From contig JAJJXM010000065.1 of the NCBI GenBank assembly GCA_024516155.1, positions 248,001 through 312,000 on the forward strand: DNA of 64,000 nt, read 5' to 3'. A program made the translations under genes and the position numbers. Origin of the DNA: Pyronema omphalodes (Eukaryota; Ascomycota; Pezizomycetes; Pezizales; Pyronemataceae). A model generated the notes under the pieces. That model was not told where the DNA came from. It saw only the letters and a list, made by a program, of their open reading frames with translations, and did not search any database. The first letter of the stretch is position 1, and the number at the start of each line of letters is the position of its first letter. Of the stretch, positions 38,193 through 50,960 are shown piece by piece.

Positions 38193-39611
38193 TTAGCGTC
38201 TGCCGTGGCTTCGCTGGACACTTCCTTGCATTGACTCCAACTCCAACTCGAGCTGCTTGATGCTGTGAAAAAGTTAGTTTGCGTCCAAGTACATAGGGAT
38301 CCAGTAAAACATACGCAGCGTGGGTGCTCTCCAAATCCTTGTTAAGGCGGTCACGCTCAGAGATGAGCTTCTGCTCCCACTGTCTGAACCGTGCCTCCTC
38401 CTTTTTGACCTGCTCGGTGAACCGCTTGCGCAAGCTCTCCTCCTCCTCCTTGAACTTGGGGTTGTCAAGCTTTCTCGGGCGGGCCTCGCCGAACTTGCGG
38501 GTCTCCATCTGCTGAGCGCGGTAGGCCTCGTAGTGCTGCTCCTCGGTGGTGTGGATCAAGTCGAGCATGTGGGTACGGATAAGGATAGAGCGGAGCTTCT
38601 TGAAGTCGCAGTGGTCCTCGTTCTCAACCTCAGCAACTCCCCAGGCATACTGGCGTCCCTTAACAACACGTCCGTCAGAGGTCTTAACGTCCTTCTCGGA
38701 TCCTATAACGGCGAAGGGCATAGCAGCCTATAAAAAAATTAGAAACTATTAAACAATAGCTGTTGTGCATTTCATACCATCAAGCTGCGGGCGTGCTGGG
38801 CAGCGGCTTCATCATCCTCCTCAACAGGGGGCTGGTAGATCTTGATTCCCTGAGCCTCAATAACAGCACGAACCCTCTTCTTGAAAAGGGCAAGGTCGTT
38901 GGGGGAAAGGGTATCGGCCTTGGCGACAACGGGAATCAAGTTGACGCGGGTAGAGAGTCTCTTCATGACCTCGATGTCGAGGGGCTTGAGGGTGTGACCG
39001 GTGGGTCTGATGAAGTACAAGCAGGCGTGGACACGGAGATCGATCTTGTCGGAACGGCGGGGCTGCTGCTCCTGAAGCATGTAGGACTCGTGCTGGTCAT
39101 CGATGAACTCGACAATGGGCATCCAAGAGTCGCGGTTGTTGACGTAGTCACCGAATCCGGGAGTGTCGATAACGGTCAAACGAACTGCGCAAAGGTTAAT
39201 CTCACTCCTATTGTGGATTCGTAGTCCGTAGTACCTTTGAAGAACTTCTCCTCAAGCTCGGCCTTGGTGATGGCAATCTCGACCTATCATCCTTGTAAGC
39301 GACTCTCCCTGGCGCAGACAGCAGTGCGCGCAGTCTTACAGTCTTGTCCATCTGCTTCTTGTGACGGAGACGGTGCTCGGCATAGTTCTTAATGGTTGTG
39401 CTGAAAAGGGTGTTGATGAAGGTAGTCTTTCCGAGTCCACTCTCTCCAACGACCATAATAGTGAAGGCAGCACCTCTGCAGGTACAGCTGTTAGTCCACC
39501 GCGCCTCGCGTACCTGAGGGGGGAGTTGGTGCACCTCTTCGCGACAATCTTATGCCGCTGGTTGGGAAGGTTGGCAATACCAATGAGTTTATCGACGTGT
39601 CCGGCAACCAT
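38193..39611 (-). CDS. cdc12: Septin, Cdc12/AspC group
   Basis: Six exons, minus strand: 39611-39535, 39475-39340, 39283-39235, 39184-38778, 38727-38315 and 38262-38193 (383 aa). All septin GTPase motifs are present: G1 GESGLGKT (36-43), G3 DTPGFGD and G4 AKAD, followed by the septin unique element and a C-terminal coiled coil ([20 protein letters not shown]). The end [11 protein letters not shown] and the segment [13 protein letters not shown] N-terminus match Cdc12-type septins rather than Cdc11 or Cdc3. Septins form hetero-oligomeric filaments at septa, hyphal tips and branch sites. Intron 1 uses a weak GTGCAC donor at 39534, which gives the conserved [10 protein letters not shown]; a better-looking GTACGC donor 21 nt downstream would insert seven residues. 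It is divergent from PWP2. Confidence 0.95.
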
Positions 39612-40060
39612 TTTGACTGTTTAAAGGGTTGAAATTGTAGAAATGCGAGTAAACGAGAAGAAGAATTATATCAATGCCGGTTGAGGGAGAACGAGGGACG
39701 CGAAGGTAAGAAGCTGTCGACCTTTCGGGATCGGGATGAAAGAGTGAAGAGTGTTGGAAGGATGCGGCAGAACTTCAGTTTCGATAAACAAGAAGCAGGT
39801 CAGTCAATGCAGTAGCGAGAGCAGCTGGCTGACTTGTGGAAAGGGGGAAGCAATTCTAAAACGACCCCTGACGCCGAATGCGCCAAGCGTCACGCCAACC
39901 AATAACGGACTAGTCTCATTAAACGAATTATTGCTCTAATTGGGGCAGCCAGGGTAACAAGGGCATTGTCTCGGAGGAAGAGCCGCAAAAAAGTTATTGA
40001 GGACTGCAGAGCGCGACAGGCCGACACGAGCAGCAGCACAGGACGAAACATTTTGGGAAA
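39612..40060. promoter_or_regulatory. Bidirectional upstream region of cdc12 and pwp2
   Basis: Only 449 bp lie between the divergent start codons of the septin (39611) and PWP2 (40061), so both promoters sit here. No TATA box is clear. A 5' GAGCAGCAGCAC tract lies close to the PWP2 start. Confidence 0.5.
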
Positions 40061-42913
40061 ATGAAGGTCGGATTTAATGTGAGAGCTGCCATTCCATTCG
40101 CATAGCTGGAACATTATATACTGACACAAATACAGTTCTCAAATTTGCTGGGCACAGTCTACTGCAGCGGAAATCTCGTTTTTACTCCAGATGGCAATTC
40201 GCTGCTGTCGCCTGTGGGTAACAAGGTTACTTGCTTTGACCTCGTGAAGTAGGCGGACACTCCCTTTTGCTGCTTCTAGGATTGCACGGACGGTTGTAAT
40301 TGACTGACTGTGTCTTCTCAGCAATAAGTCGTTTACTTTTGGTTTCGAGCATCGCAAAAATATTGCCCGGATAGCGTTGTCGCCGCAGGGAACCCTTCTT
40401 CTTTCAGTTGACGAAGGTATGCGCCGTGGGTCGCTTGAATCTGGGGAGCAAACTGCTAAGAATATTACTCTTTAGACGGTCGCGCAATCCTCACAAATTT
40501 CGTTCGTCGGACGGTGCTGCACCACTTCAACTTCAAATCGGTTGTTCACGACATCAAATTTTCGTCGGATGGTACTCACTTTGCTGTAGCTTGCGGACGT
40601 AAAACGGAAGTTTGGCGGACACCAGCACACGATGAGGAGAGAGACTTTGCGCCGTTCATCAAGCACCGTGAATATACCGGACACCACGACTCTGTTACCC
40701 ACATTGAGTGGTCTGGAGACTCTCGCTTTTTCATCACTTCCTCCAAGGATCTTACTGCCCGAGTATGGTCGCTGAACCCCGAGCAACACTTTATTCCTAC
40801 GACACTTGCCAGTCACAGAGAGGCAGTCATTGGAGCATGGTTCTCTAAGGACCAGGAGAAAATCTACACCGTCAGCAAGGATGGAGCACTACTACAGTGG
40901 GAATTTACCAAGAAGCCTGGTCAGGACTACGATGATGATGATGAGATGGACGCCGAGATTGAGGAGCGGTGGTATGTAGTGAAGAGAAGCTACTTCAACC
41001 AGAACAGCGCAAAGGTCAAGTGTGCGACTTTCCACAAGGAGTCGAACCTCTTGGTTGTTGGATTTTCCACCGGAGTATTCGGACTTTACGAGCTTCCCGA
41101 GTTCAACACAATTCACACTCTCAGTATTTCTCAGAATGGAATTGACTTTGTCACCATTAACAAGACCGGAGAGTGGTTGGCTTTTGGAGCATCAAAATTG
41201 GGGCAATTGTTGGTTTGGGAGTGGCAATCAGAGTCATATGTTATCAAGCAGCAAGGACACTACGATGCTATGAACGCCCTGGCTTACTCACCAGATGGAA
41301 ACAGAATTGTCACAGCAGCCGACGATGGAAGAATTAAAGTTTGGGACGCAACTTCTGGATTCTGTATCGTCACCTTTACAGAGCACACCGCAGGAGTCAC
41401 CGCCGTACAATTCAGTGTTCGCAACCTTCTTTTCACCGCAAGTTTGGACGGTTCGGTCCGTGCTTGGGATTTGATCCGTTACAGAAACTTCAAGACCTTC
41501 ACTGCACCCAGCAGATTGCAGTTCTCAAGTTTGGCAGTCGATAGCAGTGGAGAGATCGTGTGTGCTGGATCTTTGGACAGCTTTGATATTCACATCTGGA
41601 ACGTACAGACTGGACAGCTTCTCGAGACATTATCTGGTCACGACGGACCTATTTCCTCCCTCTCTTTCGCCCCCGATGGATCCTCCCTCGTTTCCGGATC
41701 TTGGGACAGAACCGTCCGTATCTGGAGTATTTTCACTCGCACCCAGACCAGCGAGCCCCTCCAGCAGCAGGCAGACGTTCTCAGCGTCATCCACCGTCCT
41801 GACTCCAAGCAGCTAACCGTCTCTACCCTCGATGGACAGCTTACCTTCTGGGAGATTGAGAACGCCGAGCAGGTCGGTCACGTTGATGGTAAGAAGGACG
41901 TCTCTGGAGGACGTAAGGTTACCGACCGTGTTACTGCAGCCAACAACGCCGCTACCAAGCACTTTAACACCATTGCCTACTCTGCCGACGGAACCTGTGT
42001 TCTTGCTGCAGGAAACTCCATGTACGTCTGTCTCTATGACGTCGCCTCCGGATCTTTGATCAAGAAATTCACCATCTCTCGCAACCTGTCACTCGACGGA
42101 ACCCAGGAGTTCCTAAACTCCAAGAACTTGACAGAGGGTGGTGTTAAGGAGCTCTTTGACGACCAAGGAGAGGCTTCCGATTTGGAGGATAGAATTGACC
42201 GCTCCCTTCCTGGAGCCAAGCGTGGTGACTTGTCTGAGCGCAAGGCCCGTCCTGAGATTAGAGTTACTGGCCTCGCTTTCTCTCCCACTGGCCGCTCTTT
42301 TGCTTGTGCTACTACTGAGGGTTTGATGATTTACTCTCTTGACAACACTATGCTTTTCGACCCGTTCGACCTTGACATTGATGTCACCCCCGACAACACC
42401 CGGTATGTCTTGAAGGAGGACAAGGACTACCTCAAGGCCTTGGTTATGTCTTTCCGTCTTAACGAAAAGTACCTCATTCACGAGGTCTACGAGTCTACGC
42501 CAGTGCAGGATATCCCCCTCGTTGTTGGTGGTCTTCCTACAGTCTACCTCAGTAGGTTACTGAGGTTCATCACGCTCTTTATGGAGGATGGCCCTCACTT
42601 GGAGTTTGGTTTGGTATGGATTGAGAGCTTGTTTGAGAGCCATGGAAAATGGATCAAGGAGAACAAGGCTGAGGTTGAGGCTGAGATGAGACGGGTGGTC
42701 AGATGTTTGAAGAGGATACAGAACGAGGTTGCAAGGTTAGGAGACGAGAACGGATACACTCTCAACTACCTTTTGTCGCAGCCTAGGCCAGCGCCAGAGG
42801 GCGGAGAGGAGGGATTGAAGTTCATTGAGGATACTAATGGGGAGAGTGAGAGTGAGGATGTTGACATGGAGGGAGCCGATGATGAGTGGAAGGGAGTTAG
42901 TGATAGCGAATAG
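40061..42913 (+). CDS. pwp2: U3 snoRNP protein PWP2/UTP1
   Basis: Exons 40061-40078, 40136-40248, 40322-40416 and 40476-42913 (887 aa). The tiny first exon (MKVGFN) ends with GTGAGA and rejoins FSNLLGTVYCSGN, the conserved PWP2 N-terminus. Twelve or more WD repeats form two propellers, with strong repeats such as RIKVWDATSG, SVRAWDLIRY and TVRIWSIF. The C-terminal Utp12-type region (about 740-850) ends in a Glu/Asp-rich tail. PWP2 is the core of the UTP-B subcomplex of the small-subunit processome, needed for 18S rRNA processing in the nucleolus. The length is normal for the family, and no truncation is seen. Confidence 0.96.
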
Positions 42914-43969
42914 GCGGCGTAATGATCATGATAATGTAAGATACATACCTGTATTGTATTTAGTTTCTTTTTTTGGGTTATGGGTAAAGAAAAGTTCTGG
43001 TTTTTTTCAAAAGCATGGGCGAAGAATTGAGAATTGAAATTTGAAGCAAATTGCATAACTCCGTATTCGACTTGTGATTCTTCAGTGAAATTGACTAGCG
43101 TGCTCACGCGGGAGACGGGTGACGTCAGGCTTAGTGAGGTAAATCTCTTCAGTCGCTTTACCCCGAACTCTCTCGAGAAATAAAAGAGACTCCCTTCACC
43201 TTCCCGTCGAATCCTGTAACTCTTTACAATCAAATGTTTTTCATGCTGACCGAATCAGTCCGCCGTAATGAATCTTCGCCCGTCCCGCCGACGTCGAACA
43301 GATGCAACGTCGAACAGAAGTAAGCCTTCATTCGGATCACCAAGACAATCCACGCTCCGCCGAAAAGCCAAAAGTATTCGGCCCGTACTCGAGTCAGGAG
43401 AAAGCGGATGAAACAATCATTTCGCGTCTGAACTTCGAAGTTTGGTTATCGAATTCGCGATCGGCACGAATGTCTTAAGACCAAAATGCCGTCTGAAACA
43501 AAAATCTGTCACCTCATCATGAAACGCAGGAAGCTCATCTAATCACGAAACACTGCGCGATTAAAGAGGTGTGTAAAGTTCTTCTAAGAACTTGAGAAAC
43601 TCAGCGGATAACAAAACGTTAACCTAAACGAGCTCTCTGACTCCAATGCCTATCGAGAGTTTCGGGCGGTGGAGCCAAAGCCAAAGTTCTATAACAAAAG
43701 AAACTCTCCGGTGGACTGACACGAGAAATTTTATAGTCGGAGCGGCTCCATAAAGCTTGGCGTACTTGGCACGCGACTACGGCACAGCAACATGGATCAA
43801 CAACAATGGCTTGGCTATCCGACCAATGGGATTGCGGGAGATGTAAGACCGGAAGCAAGCAACAGGGTAGCCGAGGTCGGTTCAATATCAACGGACGACA
43901 CTTCGGAAGACCATTCGAACTGAACATAACCTCAACCTTCAACTCAAACCCACCCAAAAACCAGCAAAA
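42914..43969. other. Intergenic between pwp2 and SDHC
   Basis: The pwp2 3' region is followed by the SDHC promoter. An 18-bp perfect inverted repeat (AAGTTCTTCTAAGAACTT) lies at about 43577-43594. CRE-like TGACGTCA occurs near 43121. No gene is supported on either strand. Confidence 0.6.
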
Positions 43970-44624
43970 ATGTCGCTTTCTCGCAGCTCCATCCGCGCCG
44001 CGGCCAAGTGTATTATTTCCCGCCATATCAACAATCACTCGCAGCTTCTAATGCAGTATCAATAGTCTCTGTCCGCCCCTCCGCCCTTCTCCTCCCCCGC
44101 GCTGCGGTTTGCCAGACTCGGTACCTTCACCTAATTAACAAACTCAACCTTACCTTACCACCAGCTAACTCGCCTGAAGCTCCGCGGCCACCACCACCAA
44201 GACCTCCGATGCTGAGGCCTACTCCCTTCTCGTTGAGCAGCGCAAGAAGCGTCCCATTGCTCCTCACTTGAGCATTTACCAGCCCCAGCTTACCTGGTAC
44301 ATGTCCGCGTTGAACCGTGTTACCGGAGTTGCCCTTGCTGGAGGTGTCTACCTTTTCGGAATCTCCTACGCCGTTGCACCCTACATTGGACTCCACGTTG
44401 AGTCTGCTGCCATCGCCGGTGCTTTCGCTGCCCTTCCTATCGCCGCCAAGATGGCCTTCAAGGCCACCGTCGCTACCCCCTTCGTCTACCACTGCACCAA
44501 CGGTCTCAGACATTTGACCTGGGACACTGCTAAGCAGCTCAGCATCAAGGGTGTCTACAGAACTGGATACGCTGTTCTTGCTGCCACCGCTGTCGGATCT
44601 GCTTACTTGTCTTTCTTCGTTTAA
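43970..44624 (+). CDS. sdh3: Succinate dehydrogenase cytochrome b560 subunit (SDHC/Sdh3)
   Basis: Three exons, 43970-44009, 44057-44120 and 44180-44624, give 182 aa. The N-terminus (MSLSRSSIRAAAK, then RPSALLLPRAA) is Arg/Ser/Ala-rich and acts as a mitochondrial presequence. The family signature RPIAPHLSIYQPQLTWYMSA carries the conserved Ser/Arg region of the ubiquinone site, and HCTNGLRHLTWD contains the axial haem b ligand (His139). Three transmembrane helices follow the usual pattern. This subunit anchors complex II in the inner membrane and is a target site of SDHI fungicides in other fungi. Both introns are short (47 and 59 nt); the second ends in an AAG acceptor after a CTAAC branch. 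Confidence 0.95.
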
Positions 44625-47290
44625 GCGTAGCGTTTTGCAGGGCGGGGAAAAATTGGTTATGTTTGTTTTTGGCGTGTAGAGTAGTAGTCGTTAAATGCGA
44701 ATACCAGGTTTTGGGTTTTGGGTTTTTTTGTAAGATGGGACAGCGCAGCGAGCGAGCGAGCGAGCGGAGCAAAGCAAAGCAAGCAAGGCGAGGGAAAGCA
44801 GAGCAAAGCGAAGCAAGCAAAGAGAAGGAAACCGGCGTGCATTTTGGGTGCTTATAGTGATTTCAGGGTCTAGAGAATTCTGTTGGAGTTATTTTAAGGA
44901 TATTTATTATCTGGTCTCTCAAATTTCTCAATTATTGCCTCTCCAACTGAACCCCTCCCCTGATTTGTTATGTATACACAAAAACCCCATGAATGCCGTG
45001 ATATGCCGTCAATGCCGTGGAATGCCGTCAATGCCGAATATCGTAAACAACTTTTAGGTAGGTCGGTAGCTAGGTCGGTAGGTCATCCGTCATGTAGGTC
45101 ATATAAGTAGGGTGAAACCCTGAGCTCACGCGACACGGAATAGCGGAGTCGCCGGAGTGCACTATGGTACACCATTGAGCCTATGCCGCGAAAAGGAAGT
45201 TCCCGGGTGCCGACAAAAGACCTAGAGGTCTGAGGAAAGTCCGTGAAGCTGAGAAGCTCGATTGGAGCTGTATATAGAAGATGCGTAAACGAGCCATATA
45301 GACGAGACATACATACTACTGCTACATTATTCCCGGGTATCGATAAATTCCAGCCTCCAGCCTCCAGCCTCCAGCCTCCGTGAACCGCTGATATCGAGCT
45401 TGAAGCTTCGAAGCTTGAGATCCTTAGCGATGTTTAAATGTATAACCGTACCATATCTTCCCGTATGATATTTCTGAGAAATGGAACGGAATGAACGGAA
45501 AGGCCGAGATAATAATGGATGATAATGGTTGAGACAACAACGTATTTGCCAAATGTGTTGAGGGCCCTAAACATCCTGAGCCATATATCCTAAGCCTGTA
45601 TTCTTATAATGCAAGGTCGGCAATATGGCAACTACATGAATAATATCATAGTAATCTAGATTGTCAAAGATTGGAAGTGGACTTGAGCTTGAGCTTGGAG
45701 GGGGGTTGATTGAGGAATTGACGAATGGTTAAAAAAATACACTGTGATATCGATTTTATGATTGGTGTTGATTGTTGATGTTAATGTTGATATTAATGTT
45801 GATCTTGGTCTTGATTTTGGTCTTGATCGATATCGATCTTAATCTTGGTCTTGATCTTGATATCGATACTGAGGATAGAAACCAGGCGAGATAGAAATAG
45901 ATAAGAGAGATAAAGGACTCCATCGTCACTATCATCGGCCCTCACTCGTCAGCCCTCACTCGCCATGTGTTGGCTTTATGCTTTATGCTTTTTGATTTTT
46001 ACTTTTTACTTTTATCTTTCTAAATTTTTCTTTGCTTTTGAAGTATATGCACATTTACAGGTAACAGAAATTAGAATAACAACTTTTACTGCCATCTATT
46101 CTCTGTTCTCTATTCTATATTGTTATCAAGGATTCAGCTAGGGCACTCCCCGCGCCCCCTAGCCCGGCTATATTGAATACCGTTGATCATTGTCAAGAAA
46201 GCACCGTAAAGCACCATAAAGCACCTATATCCCAGAGCAAAAAGATTCTCAAAGATTTAAATTTTTTTGATTAAACCTCGAGCAAAACCAAGCAAAACCA
46301 AGCAAAGCATACACAAGTAACCAAAAAAACAACACAGAAAACAACAAACAGTAATCAACAACCATAATCAATAGTATAAATATGTAACTAGGTAGTAGTG
46401 TAAACAACCAACAACACAATAAATAAATAATAATAGTATTGTAAACAAACAAACAAACAAACAAACAACCAATAATCAGATAAATAATAGTTAAATAGAA
46501 TAATAATTTAAGTAACAAGATAATAGCTAATAACTCATAGAGAAGATAAATACAGAAGCTACAAAAAAATACAAAACAAACCCCCAGACAAGCAAGCACC
46601 TTACTTTTAAAAAATTCTTCTCCCCCTCATCCTCATCCTCATCCTCATCCCCATTTCTGCATCCATCCCCTTCCACCGCTCCCTTACTACCACCCCAAAA
46701 TGCAAAGCGCCTTATAAAAACTACCAAATTACGCACAATTATCTGCCACGTATTTAAAGCAACAAAAAAACAGCAAGAAAAGCAAGAAGAGAAAAACAAA
46801 AATGATAATTACAACCAGCATAAGCAGGTAAGATAAGATATCTCGATGACAGAAAAGAAATAAAAAAGAGAGAAAAAAAAAACGGAGGTATCTCCAAGGT
46901 AGAAGAAGGTAAAAACATGGTAAACTGCAATGCAAGCAAACCCAACTATGAAGTAAAATATAAAAAAACCAAACAAAAAAAAGAAGTCGCTAAAACGCAG
47001 TAGAAAAAAAAAGGCGGAACAAATCCCGACTTAAAAAGAACACGAAATTTCCATCTGCTTTAACCTTAAACTTGTCATGAAAAATGGATCATTATCGAAA
47101 TTTCATGACGGGATTCATGTCTGCAGTGATATATCATTACTTTGCTCATAACTGCGGGTTATCCGGGTTCCAGGGTTCCAGGAGTTCCAAGGGTTCCAGT
47201 TTCCAGGGTACCCAAGGTTCCCATAACTCCAGAATTTCCAAGGCCACCAGACGCTCCCTCAGCACCCTCACAAATAAATCAAGCAGGACT
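44625..47290. other. 2.7-kb intergenic region with repeats
   Basis: No gene is supported. It contains a GAGC/AAGC tract (about 44745-44825), GGTCGGTAG units (about 45056-45085), CCAGCCT repeats (45352-45377), an AAGCTTCGAAGCTT palindrome (about 45402), CTTGAT/GATATCGAT-type repeats (about 45770-45870), AAAC units (46444-46470), ATCCTC repeats (about 46628-46652) and GGTTCCAG units (about 47165-47220). The A-rich stretch 46740-46990 is probably also non-coding. Confidence 0.65.
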
Positions 47291-50200
47291 CTACAGTACC
47301 TGCCACTCGGCATAAACACACCACCTAGCGGTCCTATCCGCGAGGACCAAAGCTCTCCAAGCGCCTCTCTCTCCACACTTAATAATAGTTTCCCAGGCAT
47401 CACCATCCCCGATATCCCCATCCTTCCCCGGTTTCTTCTGCATCAATCTCAAGATCCTTCCACTCGGTGTCTGAATTCCCAATTTCGCCGGTTTATACGG
47501 CATAACGCCATTTTTCTCTACCGGCTGAGTACTTGATCCATCACCAGGACTTTGTCGGACCGCAAAGACGAAGGTGTTGTTTATAGCTAATCTAGCGCAT
47601 TGAGGTTGGGAGACGTAAAGATCGTGGCGTTGCGCATGGGGGGTTGGGTGCCGGATTAGGAATTCGTAGGGGGCGTTGTTTCCTTCGTGAATAATCGGGA
47701 AGGCGATGCATAGGGGGTGAGGGTTAGTAGAAATCGATTGCTGTAAAAAATAGGATGTTAGGGCAAAGTAAACGAGTGATATTTCATGGAGAAATCGATA
47801 ATTTATAACTTACCATAAGACCTCTTTTTCCTGCGTAAACCTTCAAGACACCCTCACCTTCGTCACCGGGGAGTACGGCTTTGATACGGTACATTTTACG
47901 ACCGCTTTCCCAGTAGACCTGTGATAATGCACGCTTCTTCATAGTGTCGCCGGTCTCGTAAACTTCGCCTTCGTGGTCGATGGAAAATCCGTTGGTTTCG
48001 ACTTCGGCGACACATTCAATACCGACTGGAACTTCGATTTCAATTTGTACAACCTCTAAATCTTCGATTCGTGTTAAGCTGGTGTCGAAACCTCGGAGCT
48101 TCATTCCTTGACGGAAATAACCGGGACAAGCTGTTGGGAGACTCAGCAATACGGGGAGTGGGACAGGGGGGAGCATATGCTGTTGCTCCATGATTAATGG
48201 AACATGCGTCCAACAAAACTCCCTTGGACGAGTCAAGAAATAGAAAAACTCCGCTTGGTTGGTAGGAGAAGCGCTGTACATGAGTCTTCTTGGATGTGTT
48301 GGAGAAGAAAGGGAACAGTCCATAAACCTCCACTCTCCATCTACCACTACTGCATTCCACCAGTGGTTTGGACGTGGGATAGCACTGATGTCGATAACCT
48401 CTCCAGGGAGTTTAAGGTAGCCGTGGATAATATCGCAGTGGATACCGACAGCGTGACACATTCCCTGGACGACGAATGCTACTTCCTCTGGAGAACCACG
48501 TTTGTTGGAAAGTACCCGGCGTGTGTCGACAGGTTCAGGACCGTATTCACCCTCCACAGGATCGCTAGGGTGCTCCCAGGCAATTTTTTCCGAGATCCAG
48601 GTAAAGATTGCTCTAAGTTTCTGCACGTCGGTTCGGTAAGGTCGACAAACATGGTGTGTTGCTAATGACTCGGGGGTTGTGAATGGTGGTAAGGAACTGA
48701 TGAAACGAGCTCCTTTGTCAACGAGAGATAAGTTTGCAGTGTCAAAGTTTTGCGGGCGCTCGACTATGCCTCCATCCGCTGCTTCATCTCCATCAACATC
48801 CTCCTCTAGAGCATCTACAGGTCGCAAAACGGGCTGGTCCAACATTTGCTGTTTTTCCTGGCGCTCTATTCTTTCATTCCTTGAGAGAGTGTTGGAGCGA
48901 TTAACATCCCTTCGAACAGTGATCCAGTCATCTCCACCATGCACAGGGGAGTCACGACCACCGCCTCCCACTCCAATAACACCATCCGGTAGACTCTTTC
49001 CCCCAAAACTCGACAGCCCATTAGATTCAGCAACAGAGCGAACAGACGCAGCAGAAGTTTTAGCAGAGTTCAAAATCTTCTTAAAGAAACTCTCTTTCTT
49101 CGGCTTGGGGGGTGCAAGTCCTCCGAAAACTCCCGTGTTGCTATTAGGAGATCCGGCTGTTGAGGCACCCCATGTTTGGCCCCGCTTGCGCCCAGAGAAA
49201 CCACTAACGGAGCCGGCGGAACCGGCGTAGCTTCCAGGACCAACGGAACCAGGACCATTAAGCTGGCTAAGGGGCATGCTGCCACTAGGTGTCTCCGGGC
49301 GACCAGCGTAGCTACCCAACTGCGCGGCTTCGATCATGCTCATGTGCTTGCGGCGGGCCAAAGATCCGGCCGAAGTGGCGGAGAAAGCACCAGCAGAAGC
49401 TCCGGACATGATGGAGGCGCTTGTGACTCCAGTTGAATGGGTTGCGGTTGTGCTAGAGGAGTGGTTTGAGGTTGTATTGGAGGATAGAGTTTCCATGCGG
49501 GACAGAGGTCTCGGACGGGTCATCTTACTTGGAGAAGCACTGACAGCCCGGAAGTCATACATGGACATGCGATTGGGAATCGCAGCGTCTGTGGTAGTCT
49601 TTGGACGGTCGGAGTAGGATGCATATTTTATCGGTACTGGCGGGGCCATATCATCGTCGCCTCTTCCGGCAGCTTGCTGAAATCTACGGAGTCGGTCTTC
49701 CATGGTCATAGGTGCCGCGTTGAAGTTATCATCCGAGTACACTGGCATTCCACTAAGATCCTCCTCCTCGTCGTCATATTCGTGCCTTCCAGCGATTCCA
49801 AGAGATGTCTCGGGCCGGATAATCCGCTTTCTAGGACTGGGGCTCCGAGTATACAAATCTCCAAAGGATTCAGGACCCCAAGGTGTCGACGGAGTATGGG
49901 AGCGCCCAAGGTCGTCGTGATCCGGACCACCACCCATATGCTGTAGACTCTCCATTACATCCTCCATTGCCGAGCGCAAGGGACTTGGTGTCTGTCCATT
50001 CGGAGTCGGAGCGCGAGAACCACTGGGAGTAGGAGTTAGTCGACCACCATGAGCAGGGGGCATAGGCGATGTCGAGCGCGGTGGGATTCTGTGTGGAGGC
50101 GGCGCCGGGGGAGGTCCATCGTCATCGTGGTATGGGTTTGGCGAGGCTGCACGTTGGTAGGGATTGGGTGAAGCTGCTCGCTGGTAATGCCTTTGAGATG

Positions 50201-50960
50201 GCGCAGGAGAAACTGATCTGAATTGAGACGGCGCAGGAGATGTTGCTCTATAATGGGAGGGCGCTGGCGAAACTGCGCGAGGTGCTGGAGAAGTTGCTCG
50301 CGCGTAAGGATTTGGTGAAGCGGAACGATTATAGGTATTTGGCGCACCATATGGGTTTGGCGAAACGGCTCGGTAAGGATTTGGCGAGGCGGCCCGGCTC
50401 ATGGATCCATGGTTGTATCCGCCTCCATATGGATTTGGCGACTCGGCTCGGCTCAACCTGGATCTTGAGCTTCCCCCCTCATAAGATTGATTATGCATCG
50501 GGGGTTGCGGAGACCTCGAACGATGTTGCGGCGGCTGTGGAGAGTGAGCTCGCGGAGAAGCTCCCCTTGATCTGTTGGAAGGCGTTGGAGATACTGCTCT
50601 CCTCCCATCTCCATACATCATTGGACTCTCTGCTCTGTCGGCCCTCGACTGCGGCCTGGAGCGACCTCCCGATACGGGATACCCATCCAAGACCTCCACA
50701 TAGTTACTGGGAAAGAGCCCGACCATTTGGCGATTCCGTCGTAGACGCCCCATCCACCATTGTCCGTCTCCTGCGTTTAAACATTCAATCAGGTCGCCTT
50801 CACTCAGGCCGAGATCGCGCTTGGTCTGGATCGCAGTTAGCAACCACCGAATAAGGAGGAGAGATTGGAGAAATTGGGAGAAACAAACCTGAGCTGTCCA
50901 TGAGTAGATAGCTTTACAGAGACAAGGAAAGTTAGGCAGGGGCCTGCCTGCGCCGGGCAT
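47291..50960 (-). CDS. cyk3: Cytokinesis protein Cyk3 (SH3 plus transglutaminase-like)
   Basis: Three exons, minus strand: 50960-50889, 50825-47814 and 47740-47291 (1,177 aa); an upstream in-frame Met at 51002 would add 14 residues. An SH3 domain opens the protein (about 14-70, with GDLIECLNAGDGQWWMGRL and GLFPSNYVEVL). A long Ser/Pro/Tyr-rich linker has many SPNPY-type repeats (about 130-260). A transglutaminase-like domain (about 750-900) keeps HWWNAVVVDGEWRFMDCS, but the position of the catalytic Cys reads GSPEEVA, so it should be inactive, as known for Cyk3. The last exon supplies the conserved tail (HDLYVSQPQC, WETIIKCGERG, LADRTARWCVYAEW). Cyk3 acts at the division site in septum formation. 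The first intron (50826-50888, 63 nt) is in frame and stop-free. Confidence 0.93.
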
